DNA of 64,000 nt from Cunninghamia lanceolata (taxonomy: Eukaryota > Streptophyta > Pinopsida > Cupressales > Cupressaceae), in the NCBI GenBank assembly GCA_027924645.1, contig BSBN01000187.1, positions 10,806,001 to 10,870,000 on the forward strand, given 5' to 3'. The notes beneath the pieces are model-generated. The model ran no database searches. It was not told the origin of the DNA and worked only from the letters and a program-made list of their open reading frames with translations. The position numbers and the translations under genes were made by a program. Position 1 is the first letter of the stretch. Each line of letters begins with the position of its first letter. This document shows positions 35,801-46,575 of the stretch, in pieces.

Positions 35801-37238
35801 TGCATCGCAAGATCCTCCACCAAAAGAAGAAGTTCCTCAATAAGAGGAAGTACCCCAAGATCACCCTTATGAAGAGCATCATGAGGAAGAAATAAGGAAG
35901 TTACCATCTCCATAAAAAATAGATGCAGTTACCAGAGAATAGGGTGATCATGATGATGATGGATGACAAGGATCCGGAGACCAAGTTCCTCCATGGCTTC
36001 AGAAAGAAATAGGTATGGAATCAGGTTTTGAAATCCAAGAGTTTGATGTGTCAACACTATTTTCAGAGACAATCATGAAGCCGAAGAGGAAGGTTAGGTT
36101 AACCTTGGCCATAAGAAGAGATCCTGCTATGGGTAGAAGGACCGCCCAGGTAGCACTCCCCACCATTGAGAAAGAGAAAGGCAAGATCACTCTGGAAGAA
36201 TTCCAGATTACTGTAGTAGATTTAGGATTTTCCAATGAAGACCAGGAAGGTCAAGAAGGGAAAGACATAATAGATTCTTTAACCCAAAGGGTGAAGAGAG
36301 AGAAGAAGAAGAATAAGCAGCATAAAGAGCACATTGCTCAACTACATACCTACATAAAAGGGTTAATTAACCCTAATGATACTTCAAATTCAAAGGCAGT
36401 CCCATTGACTGCAATTTCTCAAGAAGAGGTCAATAAGTTGGACCTTATGAAGCACAAATCAATAATAATGAGAAGGTGGATGTTATTTGCACTTGGTGGA
36501 GCTGAAGAAGTAGTGAAAGCCTCTTTGCAGAGGTGGAATTCTCTAAGTATCTCCAGAAGGAAGGTTGATAAATTGCAAATGGAGGCCAGAAGAAGGTCAT
36601 TCCAATTAGAGAAAGTCTTGAGTGCTTTAGTTGAAATAAAGAGGATTAACCCTCAAGTTCTAATAAGAAAATAGGTGCTGGATAATAATATCGCCATGCT
36701 GGTGGATATCTGGTATAAAGATATCAAATTTGAATGTGATGTATTAAAGAGATGCAATAGCAAATTAAGATACCTCAACATGAAGCTACATGACATGATG
36801 CCATTTGAAGCAGAAATCCTAGAGGCCCTAGAGGGGAAAGTGGAAGGAAAGATTGAGAATCAAGATGTAGATTTTGCTATAAAGGCTCTGCATAATAACT
36901 TCCAGCTGATAGCTGATGACCCTCTTAACCACCTGACGGAAGAAGCCATTGACAAGATCATGAGGATCAAGGTCAGGGTGGAGAATTACAATGAAACATC
37001 AAGCAGTAGGAGGAGAAAATTGGAGGCTCTTCCAGATAAATATCAGGCCCACAAGCACGCCATTGCCAAGGTAAAAACTCTAGATGGCAGAGAAGTTGAA
37101 TGAATGGTGGGAGCATATGAAAATGTCAGGACAATCATGCAGGCCCATATGCGAAGCAATGTTCATCAGGATGATGAAGATTCAGGAAGTGATGATCCTG
37201 AGGCTCCTGATGATGAGGATGAAGGACCTAAAGAATGA
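32898..37238 (+). pseudogene. LTR-encoded protein of element G, right copy (about 1,446 codons)
   Basis: From ATG 32898 to TGA 37236 the frame never shifts over 4,341 bp, the same length as the left copy. About fifteen in-frame stops remain. Many are TAG where the sister LTR has CAG (33003 against CAG 17902), and many left-copy stops are CAG here (35269, 36241, 36527, 37043). Long open pieces at 33243-33863, 34719-35477, 36015-36674 and 36675-37103 give the protein: folded N-terminal third (DFDDEYQYMIALLSRVTGQP; PLWAKIISDALNDQL), acidic/Lys-rich middle, coiled-coil C-terminus with acidic tail. In a retrotransposon RNA this copy would be the 3' end of the transcript. Function unknown. Confidence 0.75.
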
Positions 37239-37432
37239 AGAGTAGATGAAGATACAATACCAAAGAGGGCAAAAGCGTCTGACATTTAAAGAAAATAAGT
37301 AATTCAGATATTTGCCAGCTGGCAACCTGTGCCACGTGAAATGTTAACTAAGTCAAAGATGAATATCCACCATAGATCTTAATAGATAAATCTTGATCGT
37401 AGATCATGTGTAACCGCTCCCTCACCTTGTTC

Positions 37433-37440
37433 TATAAAAG
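37433..37440 (+). promoter_or_regulatory. Core TATA box of the 3' LTR of G
   Basis: TATAAAAG with the same CCTTGTTC upstream context as the left LTR. From this copy it would drive outward transcription into element A's antisense strand. Confidence 0.65.
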
Positions 37441-38258
37441 GTACATGGATGCTTTGTTTTGAACATTTGAAGCTTAATTGAAATTTGTTTGCTGAAGTAT
37501 CAGGGCTTATTTCAAAGTTATTATATATGTACATGTTTTTGCATACTTAATGAAAGAGAAGACTGTTTTGATTACAAATCATCATAAACTCTGAGTAATA
37601 TGTGTCTGAAGTCTTGATATATGCTTTGATTTGCTACATCCCTTGGAGTGCTGATCAGTCTGAATATATTGTCTTCATTCATCATCCTTTGAAGTTAGCA
37701 TCAACTATATCTAGCTGTGGAACATCCTGTTGAACATATGGTTTGATTTCTTCTTTCTCATGACTGTATCAAGTATGTATGTGGCTCAATAGCTGAAGAT
37801 TCATCATAATTTGAAGTATTTGTTTACATTTCTTTTAATTTCAGAACAATTCACCATCACAATTGCAAATAATTGATAATCAAGAGCAAAATGTATGAAA
37901 TATGCAGACATCTCGTAGATACTTGAAGATTTATAGCATATTTGAAGTTAAAGTAGGTACAATTGACAAATATCATGCAAAGATTTGAATATAGACACAT
38001 TATTTGTGGAAATATCCTATGTAGATAACCTTCTGTGTAGCATCTTTACAGAAACAAAATCTTGTTGATGATCAAACGTAAGGCCCCTGAATGGAAAACA
38101 ACACACATCAACTACTGAGTAACGTCAGTTGATTAAGAACTAATCCACAGAGACTTGGGATCATGAATTCTTTGAATTCATCATATCTTTCAAGATGAGT
38201 AAAGGTTGATGTGTAACTTTTATTCTATGTTTGTTTATGACTAACATCATGATCAACA

Positions 38259-39119
38259 GGTCCACCTCTATTCTGTTTGTTGATACAATAAAGCCTAGGA
38301 GCTTGCCTTAGGTGACTCCTAACACACATTTCTTTGGGTTCAACCTGACTTTGAATTGCTCTAATCTCTGAAAGACTTTCTCTAACACATCCATATGTGA
38401 TTCCCTTGTGAGTGACTTTGCTAGGATATCATCTACATAATCTTCCATTGTTACGTGCATCATGTCATGAAATATAGTGGTCATAGCACGCTGATATGTG
38501 GCTCATGCATTCTTTAGCCCAAATGGCATGACATTCCAGGAAAAAGTGCCCCATGGACAAGTAAATTTTGTCTTGTGTTGGTCTTTTGGTGCTATCCTAA
38601 TCTAGTTATATGTTGAGAAGCCATCCATGAGAGATAACATGGTATGCCCTGCTGTTAAGTCGACTATGATATATATATTTGGCAACAGAAAATCATCCTT
38701 GCGGCAAGCTTTGTTTAGATCTCTAAAATCATTGCATAGTTTGACTCTACCATCTGGTTTGGACACTGGTACAATGTTGGATATCCACTCTGGGTAGTCT
38801 ATTGCTCTGATAAACCCCACATCCAACAACTTCTTCAGTTCTTCTTTGACCAATAGTGTTATGTGCGGATGCATCTTTCTAAGCTTTGTTTGACTGGTTT
38901 CACACCTGGATCTAGTGGAGGATGATACAGGATCAAGTTTGGGTCTAGACCTGGCATGTCCGCATATGACCAAGTGAAGTTGCCTCTCTTTTTCTTGAAG
39001 AATGGTACAAACTTGGTCTTTTCTAGTGGAGTAAGAGATTTAGCAAAGTGAATGATCTTAGGTTGTTCCTCTGTTCTGATGTTAACTAGCTCTGTAGGTT
39101 CCACAACAATCTGAGACTT
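38259..39119 (-). pseudogene. Reverse transcriptase of element A (part upstream of the G insertion)
   Basis: Minus strand. 39104-38859 holds the RT N-terminal extension (FTWSYADMPGLDPNLILYH). After a frameshift near 38870 the core follows: VPVSKPDGRVKLCNDFRDLN near 38770, then MLSLMDGFSTYN near 38610. Past a TAG at 38602 come the PFGLKNA region and the catalytic YVDD near 38435. The frame stops at 38259, where element G entered. The remainder lies at 16291. Confidence 0.88.
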
Positions 39120-40400
39120 CTACTGGTGCATGTCACTGGGGAGAGTGTCAAGCCTTCCATCATCAGGTGCCACAGTTGGGTTTTCACCTTCGGATGCATC
39201 CTTTCTTTTTACTATTTTGGGATCTGACACTACCGTAGAATGGTTTTCACCATCAGATCTAGTTTTGATTTTGATATCTTTGCAACTGGAAGGCTTGGTA
39301 CCCTCTCCGAAATAAGCCATGGTATTAAGTTCAATAGCAAAACTAGCTTTATGATCTCCTTTGGGTAGGTGGTCCCTAAGTTCCATGTAGTCAATATAAG
39401 CATCATCGTTTTTGAACATATCTATTTGAGGGGTTCCTCGTAGATCCTAGTCAATGAGTTTAGGATGCACAAGGGGGAGGGAGTTGGAGGATAGATCTGA
39501 TTCATTGATAGTTTGAATGGATATACTAGGAGTATTGGTAGGGGGAGTGTTTGGGATGGTACTTTCCTCCAAATTGTTTATTGTGATAGAACTTGAACCT
39601 TCCTCAAAAGTCATATTCTCACAGATAGGCAAATTAGAATCTAGTGGTTTGTTTAGTAGCATTTGTCCCTCACGGTAGGGGCTAAAATTTTTAATGGTAT
39701 CGACCTCTTTGTCATCATAGGAATGCTCTGTTAGCCCATCCCACTCATACTCATTGGAATCTGTTTCACTATCCACTTGGAGCGTATGGATCATTTCTAC
39801 TAGACAAGCATTTTCTTTAGCCTTGCCCTTGCCTTTATATCCTAGGCCATTTGTATTTCTAGCCAATGAGGATGAAGAAGGTTGAATGGGTTCTACAATT
39901 CCTTCTTTTCTTAGGCTGATAGGGCCTTGTCCTTCATACCCCATTCTGTGTAGGATAGCCTCACCTCGCCCATAGAGTTCTGTTGGGAGCCTAGGTGGTT
40001 CCTGTTGTATGTTCTCTTCTTCTTCGGTATAAAGCCATTGTAGGACATCTCTTTCTTCTGTTTCATCAAATAAGGTCCCCCATGTGACAAAGGGAGCTGT
40101 AGGAGGTATAGGAGGAGCAGATGGCTTTGGAAAATGCTTGGGTCGACCAAAGGATCTAGGAGATAAAGGCATCTTGGCTAGATTGAGGCTGTGCTCAATG
40201 GAGTATTCCCCAACTCTGGTTTCTTTGATAGTAATTTTCTGCTCTTTTGGCCTTGATGAGGAAGCTTCAGAGGTATGGTCTTGCTATGGGGTAGGGGATG
40301 TAGATGCTCTATTGTTTGGTATGATGCAATTAGGTTTTGAAAGGACAGAGTTGCAATGCTAGAAGGGGTGACCTCCTTGGATGGTGACTTGTTTGCCATT
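39120..40400 (-). pseudogene. Protease-RT linker of element A with G-patch-like motif
   Basis: Long open pieces on the minus strand (40172-39447 and 39419-39120). The first has a Pro-rich start, then GRGEAILHRMGYEGQGPIS (about 39965-39910) and NTNGLGYKGKGKAKE, spaced Gly and aromatic residues resembling a G-patch RNA-binding motif; then acidic, Ser/Thr-rich sequence. Tat-type pol linkers often have such a motif, and some retroviral proteases carry a G-patch. The second piece begins MFKNDDAYIDYMELRD and leads to RT. No enzyme domain. Confidence 0.65.
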
Positions 40401-40826
40401 ATGTGGGAATTTTATGCATTGGTGATAAGTAGAGGGCACAACTTTTATGGCATGAATCCATGGTCTCCCTAGGAGAATATTATAGGTGAGCTCCCTATCT
40501 AGGACTTGGCACACAACATCCTTTATTATTGGTCCCACTTGTATGGGTAAGACTACTGTTCCCTTTGTAGTTCTCTCTTCTTCATCATAGACTTTGATAG
40601 TAATTTTCTTCCTTGGATCAACTGCATTTTCAGAGAACCCCAATGTAAGGACTAGTTTTAATGTGCAAATATTTAAACCAGCTCCACCATCAATGAGAAC
40701 CCTTTTGATGCAGTGCTTGTGGATGAAGGTGACGATATGTAGAGGGGTGTTATGGGGTTGAGACACAGAGAGGTCATCCTGCTCAGTAAATGATATGGTA
40801 CTTGAGGAGGTCAGGTTACCTACCAT
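40359..40826 (-). CDS. Aspartic protease of element A
   Basis: An intact 155-codon stretch. Active site VLIDGGAGLNICTLK (D-G-G-A in place of the usual D-S/T-G) near 40690; Tat proteases often use this variant. The C-terminal hallmark ILLGRPWIHAIKVVPSTYHQ lies near 40450. It runs into the linker frame downstream. It is the best-preserved domain of element A, though the full polyprotein is broken on both sides. Confidence 0.85.
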   Translation of the reverse strand: MVGNLTSSSTISFTEQDDLSVSQPHNTPLHIVTFIHKHCIKRVLIDGGAGLNICTLKLVLTLGFSENAVDPRKKITIKVYDEEERTTKGTVVLPIQVGPIIKDVVCQVLDRELTYNILLGRPWIHAIKVVPSTYHQCIKFPHNGKQVTIQGGHPF

Positions 40827-40999
40827 GGCCTGAAATTCTCTTGGGCCAAGTTAGTGGGGACAGTGGTTTCCACTAAGGCTTTATTGAGAATCTCCTTATG
40901 GGAAGGAGATAGACACAACAAATCCAAGATACAAAAGTGGGCCGGAGTCTTCTGTAGTTGGTCTATGACATTATACTGACGGAAGTTGGACTAAGAAGG

Positions 41000-42754
41000 T
41001 GACGACCTTGGAGGGGTGGTATTCAACATGACTTTACCACTACGGGTAATGATACTACAACCAGTTCTATTAGGTTCTGATTGTTGATTGGGCGTGACCA
41101 CATTGATTTGTGGGACATGCTTGGATAGGCAATTGATGGTACAGTCTAATGGCACACTTGCATAGTTGGCATTACTATTCCCACTATTCTAATTTGGCCT
41201 GTTGCGATTGTTGTTGTTGTTACCATTGTTATTACCATGGTTGTTGTTGTTGTCATTATTGTTATTGCCATTGTTGTTATTGTTGTTCTACGGCCTGTCA
41301 TGATTGAGAAGTTGATCCCTGTAAGCCACATGTGTCTCATTGGAGGTATGTTGTTGGGTTCCTACTTGATTTTGATCAAGCACATCTTGGATAACATGTT
41401 TGAGATGGATACAATTGTTGGTGCTATGTCCCCTTCCTCTATGGTATTCACAATAGTCAGTGTCTTTCCAATAGGGAGGTTTGACTATAGGTTCATAATC
41501 ACTTGTTGGCGATAGAGAGATTTCATTGTTAGCCAATAACTTCTATAATGCGGATTCTTGAGACTCACCCAACGGTGTGAACTTTCACCTTGGATTTGCG
41601 CTGAACCATGGTCTTGGCTCCCGAGAGAAAGGTTTTTTGGGTATAACATTGTTTGCTTCTCATTTGAGAGTGAATATGGGTTGTTGCTTGGGAGCCGCCA
41701 CCTTGGCATCAACCACTCCATCGTTGACAACATTCTTATTCTTGGTCCAAAACTTTGATTTGTCAGTTGTATAGTTGGAGGTGGGTGTGTCCTTGTATAA
41801 CTTGATTTGCCCCTTAGCGATCATAGCTTTTTTGATAAACAATCCCATTTCGATGACTTTTGAGAATGATGTAGGGCATTGTATTTATATTTGATAGCCA
41901 ACATCGGTGTTGAGGTTATGGACAGACATCTCCATTAGTTGCTTCTCAGGTACATCATATGAGCACTTCCTTGCTAGTTGTCTCCATCATTGTAGGAAGG
42001 TGGTAAATGATTCACCACCCTTTTGTTTGGTGTTGCATAGATCAAGCATAGAGACTTTGTGTTCAATGTTGTAAGAGAAGTGAGTGATAAATTTGTTGAC
42101 TAGTTCATCAAAAGTTTTTATGCCCAGTGGAAGCTGTGAGAACTACTCCATAGCATGACTGCCTAGAGATCTAGGGAATAGTCTCATTAAGTAAGTCTCA
42201 TTGTGGGCAACTTCTAAACATGCTACGTTGAATTCCCTAATGTGATCTCTAGGGTCCCCTTTTCCTTTGTATTTGTCAAACTTAGGAATTTCGAATCGAT
42301 AGGGAAATGGTTTCATGATCAAACCTTTATCAAAGGGGTACGGTGCAATATCTTCCAAGGAGTAGTTTTTAGTGTTTGTACCTGTCTTGAGATCTGACAT
42401 TTGTTACTTTAGACCCTCGAGTTCTTTCCTCATTTCTTCCATAGGAGTACTTTGGTCAATGGTTTTCTTTTCCCTTTCATGATCATCCTCTATGTTTTCC
42501 AGGATTGAGTTTATATCAAAATCTACAGGTAGTTTAATTCCAAGACTAGCAAGATGATAGAAATACTTGTGAGGGTCGTCATGGAGTACTTTCTCTACTA
42601 AGCGTTGGAATTTTTGATCTTGGATGCTTCCTTGATAGTCTTCGTTAGAGATTTCCTCATCACTATCGTGAGGTGTGAAGATGTGGTTGGATGACCCGAC
42701 CATTTCAAGTTGTTTTTTGTATTGAGACATAGTAAGAACCATCCAAGGTGACAT
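41000..42754 (-). pseudogene. gag of element A
   Basis: The start is ATG 42754, or in-frame ATG 42727 (MSQYKKQLEM). A Glu/Lys-rich N-terminus precedes the capsid (FEIPKFDKYKGKGDPRDHIR near 42290; ETYLMRLFPRSLGSHAMEWF with TAG for TGG at 42150). The matrix/capsid end is FSYNIEHKVSMLDLCNTKQK near 42070. A zinc knuckle YCEYHRGRGHSTNNC near 41440 (C-x2-H-x4-H-x4-C) is the form also seen in element G. An Asn-rich tract from GTT/ATT repeats follows (41170-41290). Frameshift near 41640. gag forms the particle and binds element RNA. Confidence 0.85.
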
Positions 42755-44940
42755 GGGATGAGGTGCCGATGGAGACTGTTGAGAATAGGATACTTATGAC
42801 AAGATTTGGACAAAGGACTTTCTCGATCAATGATTCCAAGTAAGATGGCCGATACAAGATGATAGCCACTAGTAAGGGTACTCGATACTTGTCTTACTGT
42901 GTAGGGACTAGTTGTGCACCAAGACCTACTAGCAAAGTTCTGTGACTAACTAGGTTTACTTGAATCCACAAGTGATATGAAAAAGGGGCCTATACTGACC
43001 TGAAATGGGATAGTTTTAACTTCTGGACTAGAAAAGACCTGATAGAAGATGAATGGGATGACCAATGAAATAGAGACTTTGATGTGAAATGGATGGAAAA
43101 TTGACTACAAGGTGGAACTTGATCTCTAAACTTGAAACTAGACTAAAATGGGTACCCAAAACTAGTGAAATTTTTCTCTTGAAAACTATGTAAGTGCTCA
43201 CTATTGTGTATGTGTTGAAACAGATGCGCTGCAGGATTTGATATATGCGCCGGAAGTCACAATAAATGCGCAGGACTGGTAAAATGTACATGCACTGAAA
43301 TAGTCAATAAAGGTGTTGAAAGTCACTACAAGTGCATTGAAAGCCGGTACAGATGCGCAAGAATAGAGGACGAATGCGCTGCTCTTGCTTTTCTTAATAT
43401 TTTTGCAAGTTTTTGGAATTTTTTTGGTGTTTTTGGTACTTTGGTTGCAATAAGGTCTTTTTGATTTGATTTTCTAAAATTACAGCAAGAAGACACAACA
43501 AACACAAAGAATTTTTATGGTTTCTTAATTTTTTGTGATTTTTTGACTCTTTTTGGACTAAAAGGAAAAACAAGTACAAAATCCTAGGCTCGAAATGGAT
43601 TATAAGGGTTTTTGGCCACTAGAAAAGAAGGTGTTTAATGAGGGCAACCATTTGAGTGGTTACACATGCGGCAACACTACTCTCCATTATGGAGTCTCCT
43701 AGCCTGCAAGGGTTGCGCCTTGGAGGGTTTTGGGGGAGGTTGGTTGTCAGTGTAACACAACTTCACTCATTGTTTGAAGCTTTCACTCCAAACACAATTT
43801 ATTTATAGTGGCTTGGAAGGGCTTGGCGTCTAGCCTGTTACCACTTAGGGTTGTTCCTACTTGGATAAGTGGTATCCAAGAGCAAGCCCCTCTAAAGGAA
43901 AAACACATGCAAAAATGATACTTCTAGCATTTTGGTCACCCAAGATAGGGGAGAGCATAGGCCCGGTATCATTCCCAAAAACACAGTATAGAGTGGTTCT
44001 TTTCCCCTAGTTAAAATGAAAAAAAACTAGATGAGCTATCTACTTGGGTAAGCACAGAACCTTGAAGTGATTTGCAAGATAGAAATGATCCAATTTTAAC
44101 CAAGATAGCAATGATGAGTTCAATTTTATCCACATAGCATGAATTGTTAACTTTGAAATGTTGGTTAATTGAGATAGCAATGGTTCAATTTTAACCCAAG
44201 AAAGCAATGATGAGTTCAGTTTTATACCACGATAGCACGAGTTGTTAACTTTGAAATGATGGTCAATTGAGATAGCAATGGTTCAGTTTTAACCCAGATA
44301 GCAATGATGAGTTCAGTTTTATCCTAGATAGCAATAACTTTGAAAAGATAGCAGTGTTGCAATGCAAGATAGTAATGATTCAATTACCACTTTCCTAATT
44401 TAAAACTATGTGAGATTTGCATGAGCATTCATTTTACTTTCCCTTTTAGAAATTGCAATGTGAGCTAACAAGTGCAACTATATGAAACTAAACCAGAACC
44501 TAGCCTACAAAACAGATCAAGAGAGTTCCTACAAAAGGCGTTAGCATTAGCAAAAATCTTCCTAGAAAACCCTAAATTCACTGCCTACAATAGAAGTGCT
44601 ACTTCAGGGAATGGATGCGCAGAAATAGTCAACAGAAGCATTGTAAAAACACACCACTAAAACAGACAGTGAATGCACCGAAATAAGGTGTATATGCACC
44701 GATCCTATGTATGCGCCATCTCAGAGGGTAAAAGCGTTGGAACGATGTATATATGCGCTGCGTGAATAGATGTGCCATAACAAGTCGTATATGCGCTGGA
44801 ACAGTGAATGTATGTGCTGATTAAATGGATGTGCTGTGATAGGTAACAGATGCGTGTTAGGAAGTGACGTATGTGTTGTTTCCTCTTGTGTACAACTTTC
44901 TAAACACAAAAACTTAGTTTTTGGTTAGATTTGGGGCTAG
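42755..44940 (-). other. Long leader of element A
   Basis: 2.2 kb without a gene. It holds ATGCGC-centred motif arrays at 43200-43390 and 44590-44880, a 98-bp tandem repeat at about 44050-44350 (about three copies, GTTAACTTTGAAATG at 44146 and 44244), and a T-rich stretch near 43390-43580. Confidence 0.6.
44050..44350. repeat. 98-bp tandem repeat in the leader of element A
   Basis: About three copies of a unit containing GATAGCAATGATGAGTTCA and GTTAACTTTGAAATG; the latter repeats exactly 98 bp apart (44146 and 44244). Each unit has two related halves (GATAGCAATGGTTCA and GATAGCAATGATGAGTTCA). Confidence 0.7.
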
Positions 44941-44958
44941 GCCCCACGGTGGGCACCA
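44941..44958 (-). other. Primer binding site of element A
   Basis: On the minus strand TGGTGCCCACCGTGGGGC lies four bases after the 5' LTR. Similar sites occur in many plant Tat elements. I do not assign the tRNA. Confidence 0.65.
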
Positions 44959-44962
44959 AAAA

Positions 44963-45991
44963 TGTTAGGGGTAAATTGGATTCAAACAATGAATATGCAA
45001 TGATAAACAATATCAAATACCCAAAACTCAATAGAATAGTGAACTAAGAAGATTAAATGAAATAAGCAATGAATCAACAAAGCAAACCTTCCTTAGATCG
45101 AAACTTCCATTGTTTCCTATCAAAAATCATTCTTGTGTGTATGAAATAGGGCCCTTAGAGAGTGCACTTCTTTGCTTTGTCTAGAATGTTGATTGAGAAT
45201 GGCTATGGTAATGTCGCAATGAAGAGGAGCTTCAAGATGAAGGTAGTAGTGCGTAGTGCATAGTAAAAAAGTGTGATCACAAACAATGAAGGAATTGGTG
45301 CCAAAGGCGTGCTATAATTCCTGCAGAGTAACAATACTTAAATCTTGGATGATTAGAATGGAAGAATAGGGTTCAATTTATAGACTTGAGAGAATGAAGA
45401 TCAATGGTATAGAAGACTTGAGAAGATCAATGGTTGAGAATAGTTGAGGAATGTGCAACGAATAAGAAGAAGACAAGTGTCACACAAAAGCTATTTTATT
45501 TGAGTTAATCACTTTCTTTTCTAAAGATAAGACATGTTTTTCATAAATTAGAAATCTTTTTTCTAATTTAAGAGATATTGATAAAAACAAGGTTGATTGA
45601 ATAGATAACTCAACTCAAGTTTTGCTTTTGCATGATTTGAGAGAAATTAAATAATAAATTATTTAATTTTGTGTGCATGAAGAAGAAGACTTATTTTTAG
45701 AAGATTTAGAAGATATTTGAAGATAAGAAAACAAATTAAATAAATAAATTTATTTAATTGTTGTATATGATTTGGAAGAATAAATAAAATACTTGATTTA
45801 TTTTATTTTTGGAGAGAGAGGATTTAAATAAATTTGATTTAATTAAATAATTGAGAATTATTTAATTGTTTGGAAGAATTTAATTAAATAAAAGATTTTA
45901 TTTAATTGTTGACTTTAGAAGAGATAATTAAATATTTTGATATTTAATTAACTTAGAGGAATGCGAATCGTGTCATTTTTAGGTGTATACA
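44963..45991 (-). repeat. 5' LTR of element A (1,029 bp)
   Basis: Partner of 611-1683. On the minus strand it runs TGTATAC to CTAACA, with TATAAATT at 45375-45382 as candidate promoter and the same AT-palindrome array. It is followed by the AGATC duplication. Confidence 0.9.
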
Positions 45992-46575
45992 AGATCAAAG
46001 CTAGCTTTAAATGCTCCAATGGATGCCTATTCATCATATGTTTCCTTCTCATCCATTAAGGCACCAAGTACTTTCTCTAGGATCTCCATTTCATCTGTTA
46101 GGAGGTCATGTGATTTTACACTTATATCCACAGCCTTAAGCCTGCATCCCTTCAAGATATATGCTTCAAACTACAAATCTTTTATCCATACTTATATCTT
46201 AGGCATAGTTTGGTATATCATTATGTTATGTTTTAGTAGCACCTGATCATCTAACTTACAGGCACCTTTTAATTTACCAAGGTCTTGATCATTTTGATCA
46301 AGCCTTGTAGCACATTACTTCTTTAGGATGTTTGCCCTTGTCTTGATATATGCCAATGTGTCCCAATTGGACAATGCAATTTGTTAGGACTATCTAAAAT
46401 TCACCTGGTTCCATCTAGTTTCATAGATTCATTTCCACAAATCCATCATGGAGCATCTATATTCTTTGTGTAATCATGCCAAAAGGTCTTTTAATAATCC
46501 TTCATAAAGTATTTCATGTCACATGCATGTGAGAAGTCTTTGTATTTTTGTCCACATGAGTAGTTTTGTCCATTA
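45992..46575 (-). pseudogene. Middle part of a decayed giant-LTR gene (H segment)
   Basis: Minus strand. Fragments in order: GQKYKDFSHACDMKYFMKDY, NWDTLAYIKTRANILKK, DDQVLLKHNIMIYQTMPKI, FEAYILKGCRLKAVDISVK and EMEILEKVLGALMDEKETYD. They align without gaps in order to the C-terminal third of the element G LTR protein (for example KFECDVLKRCNSKLRDLSMK). The frame continues beyond element A at 610. Upstream it probably joined the F segment (56385-58561) before the E-containing block came in. Frames shift at least twice and TAG stops are common. Function unknown. Confidence 0.6.

Larger units (their letters stand above)
16292..38258 (+). mobile_element. Element G: giant Ty3/gypsy retrotransposon with gene-bearing 6.8 kb LTRs
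   Basis: LTRs 16292-23160 (6,869 bp) and 31454-38258 (6,805 bp) end in TGTTG/CAACA (the left start has decayed to TATTG). Flanks GTTCC (16287-16291) and GGTCC (38259-38263) are a 5-bp duplication with one mismatch. It sits inside the reverse transcriptase gene of element A; removing it restores A's reading phase. Internal region 23161-31453: gag, protease, linker with two zinc-knuckle-like motifs, archaeal-type RNase H, reverse transcriptase, RNase H, integrase. Each LTR carries a 1,446-codon frame in U3. Size and the aRNH suggest a relative of Tat/Ogre, but aRNH position and LTR gene differ from the usual layout. Stops and frameshifts make it inactive. Confidence 0.9.
31454..38258 (+). repeat. 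3' LTR of element G (6,805 bp)
   Basis: It starts TGTTG and ends CAACA, a perfect terminal inverted repeat. It lacks about 45 bp present in the left copy near 16955-17000, between two TGATGAC(G/A)TCAT repeats. TATA boxes at 31643 and 37433 match those of the left copy. Confidence 0.92.
611..45991 (-). mobile_element. Element A: Tat-like Ty3/gypsy LTR retrotransposon, interrupted by B and G
   Basis: LTRs at 44963-45991 (5') and 611-1683 (3') face the minus strand, start TGTATAC and end CTAACA. They are flanked by the exact 5-bp duplication AGATC (606-610 and 45992-45996). Without nested copia B (5756-12708) and gypsy G (16292-38258) its own length is about 16.45 kb. Order on the minus strand: 5' LTR, primer site, long leader, gag, protease, linker with a G-patch-like motif, reverse transcriptase, RNase H, archaeal-type second RNase H, integrase, antisense plant-mobile-domain gene, polypurine tract, 3' LTR. 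The second RNase H after the first and the antisense extra ORF before the 3' LTR are Tat-lineage traits. The coding regions carry many TAG stops and some frameshifts, so the copy is dead. Confidence 0.9.

Noticed and set aside
41146..41340. Met/Thr-rich and Val/Ile-rich ORFs
   Set aside because: Frame shadows of the Asn-rich trinucleotide tract in the gag of element A.
43200..44880. CRISPR-like repeat arrays
   Set aside because: The motifs are short and degenerate with irregular spacing, in a plant retrotransposon leader.
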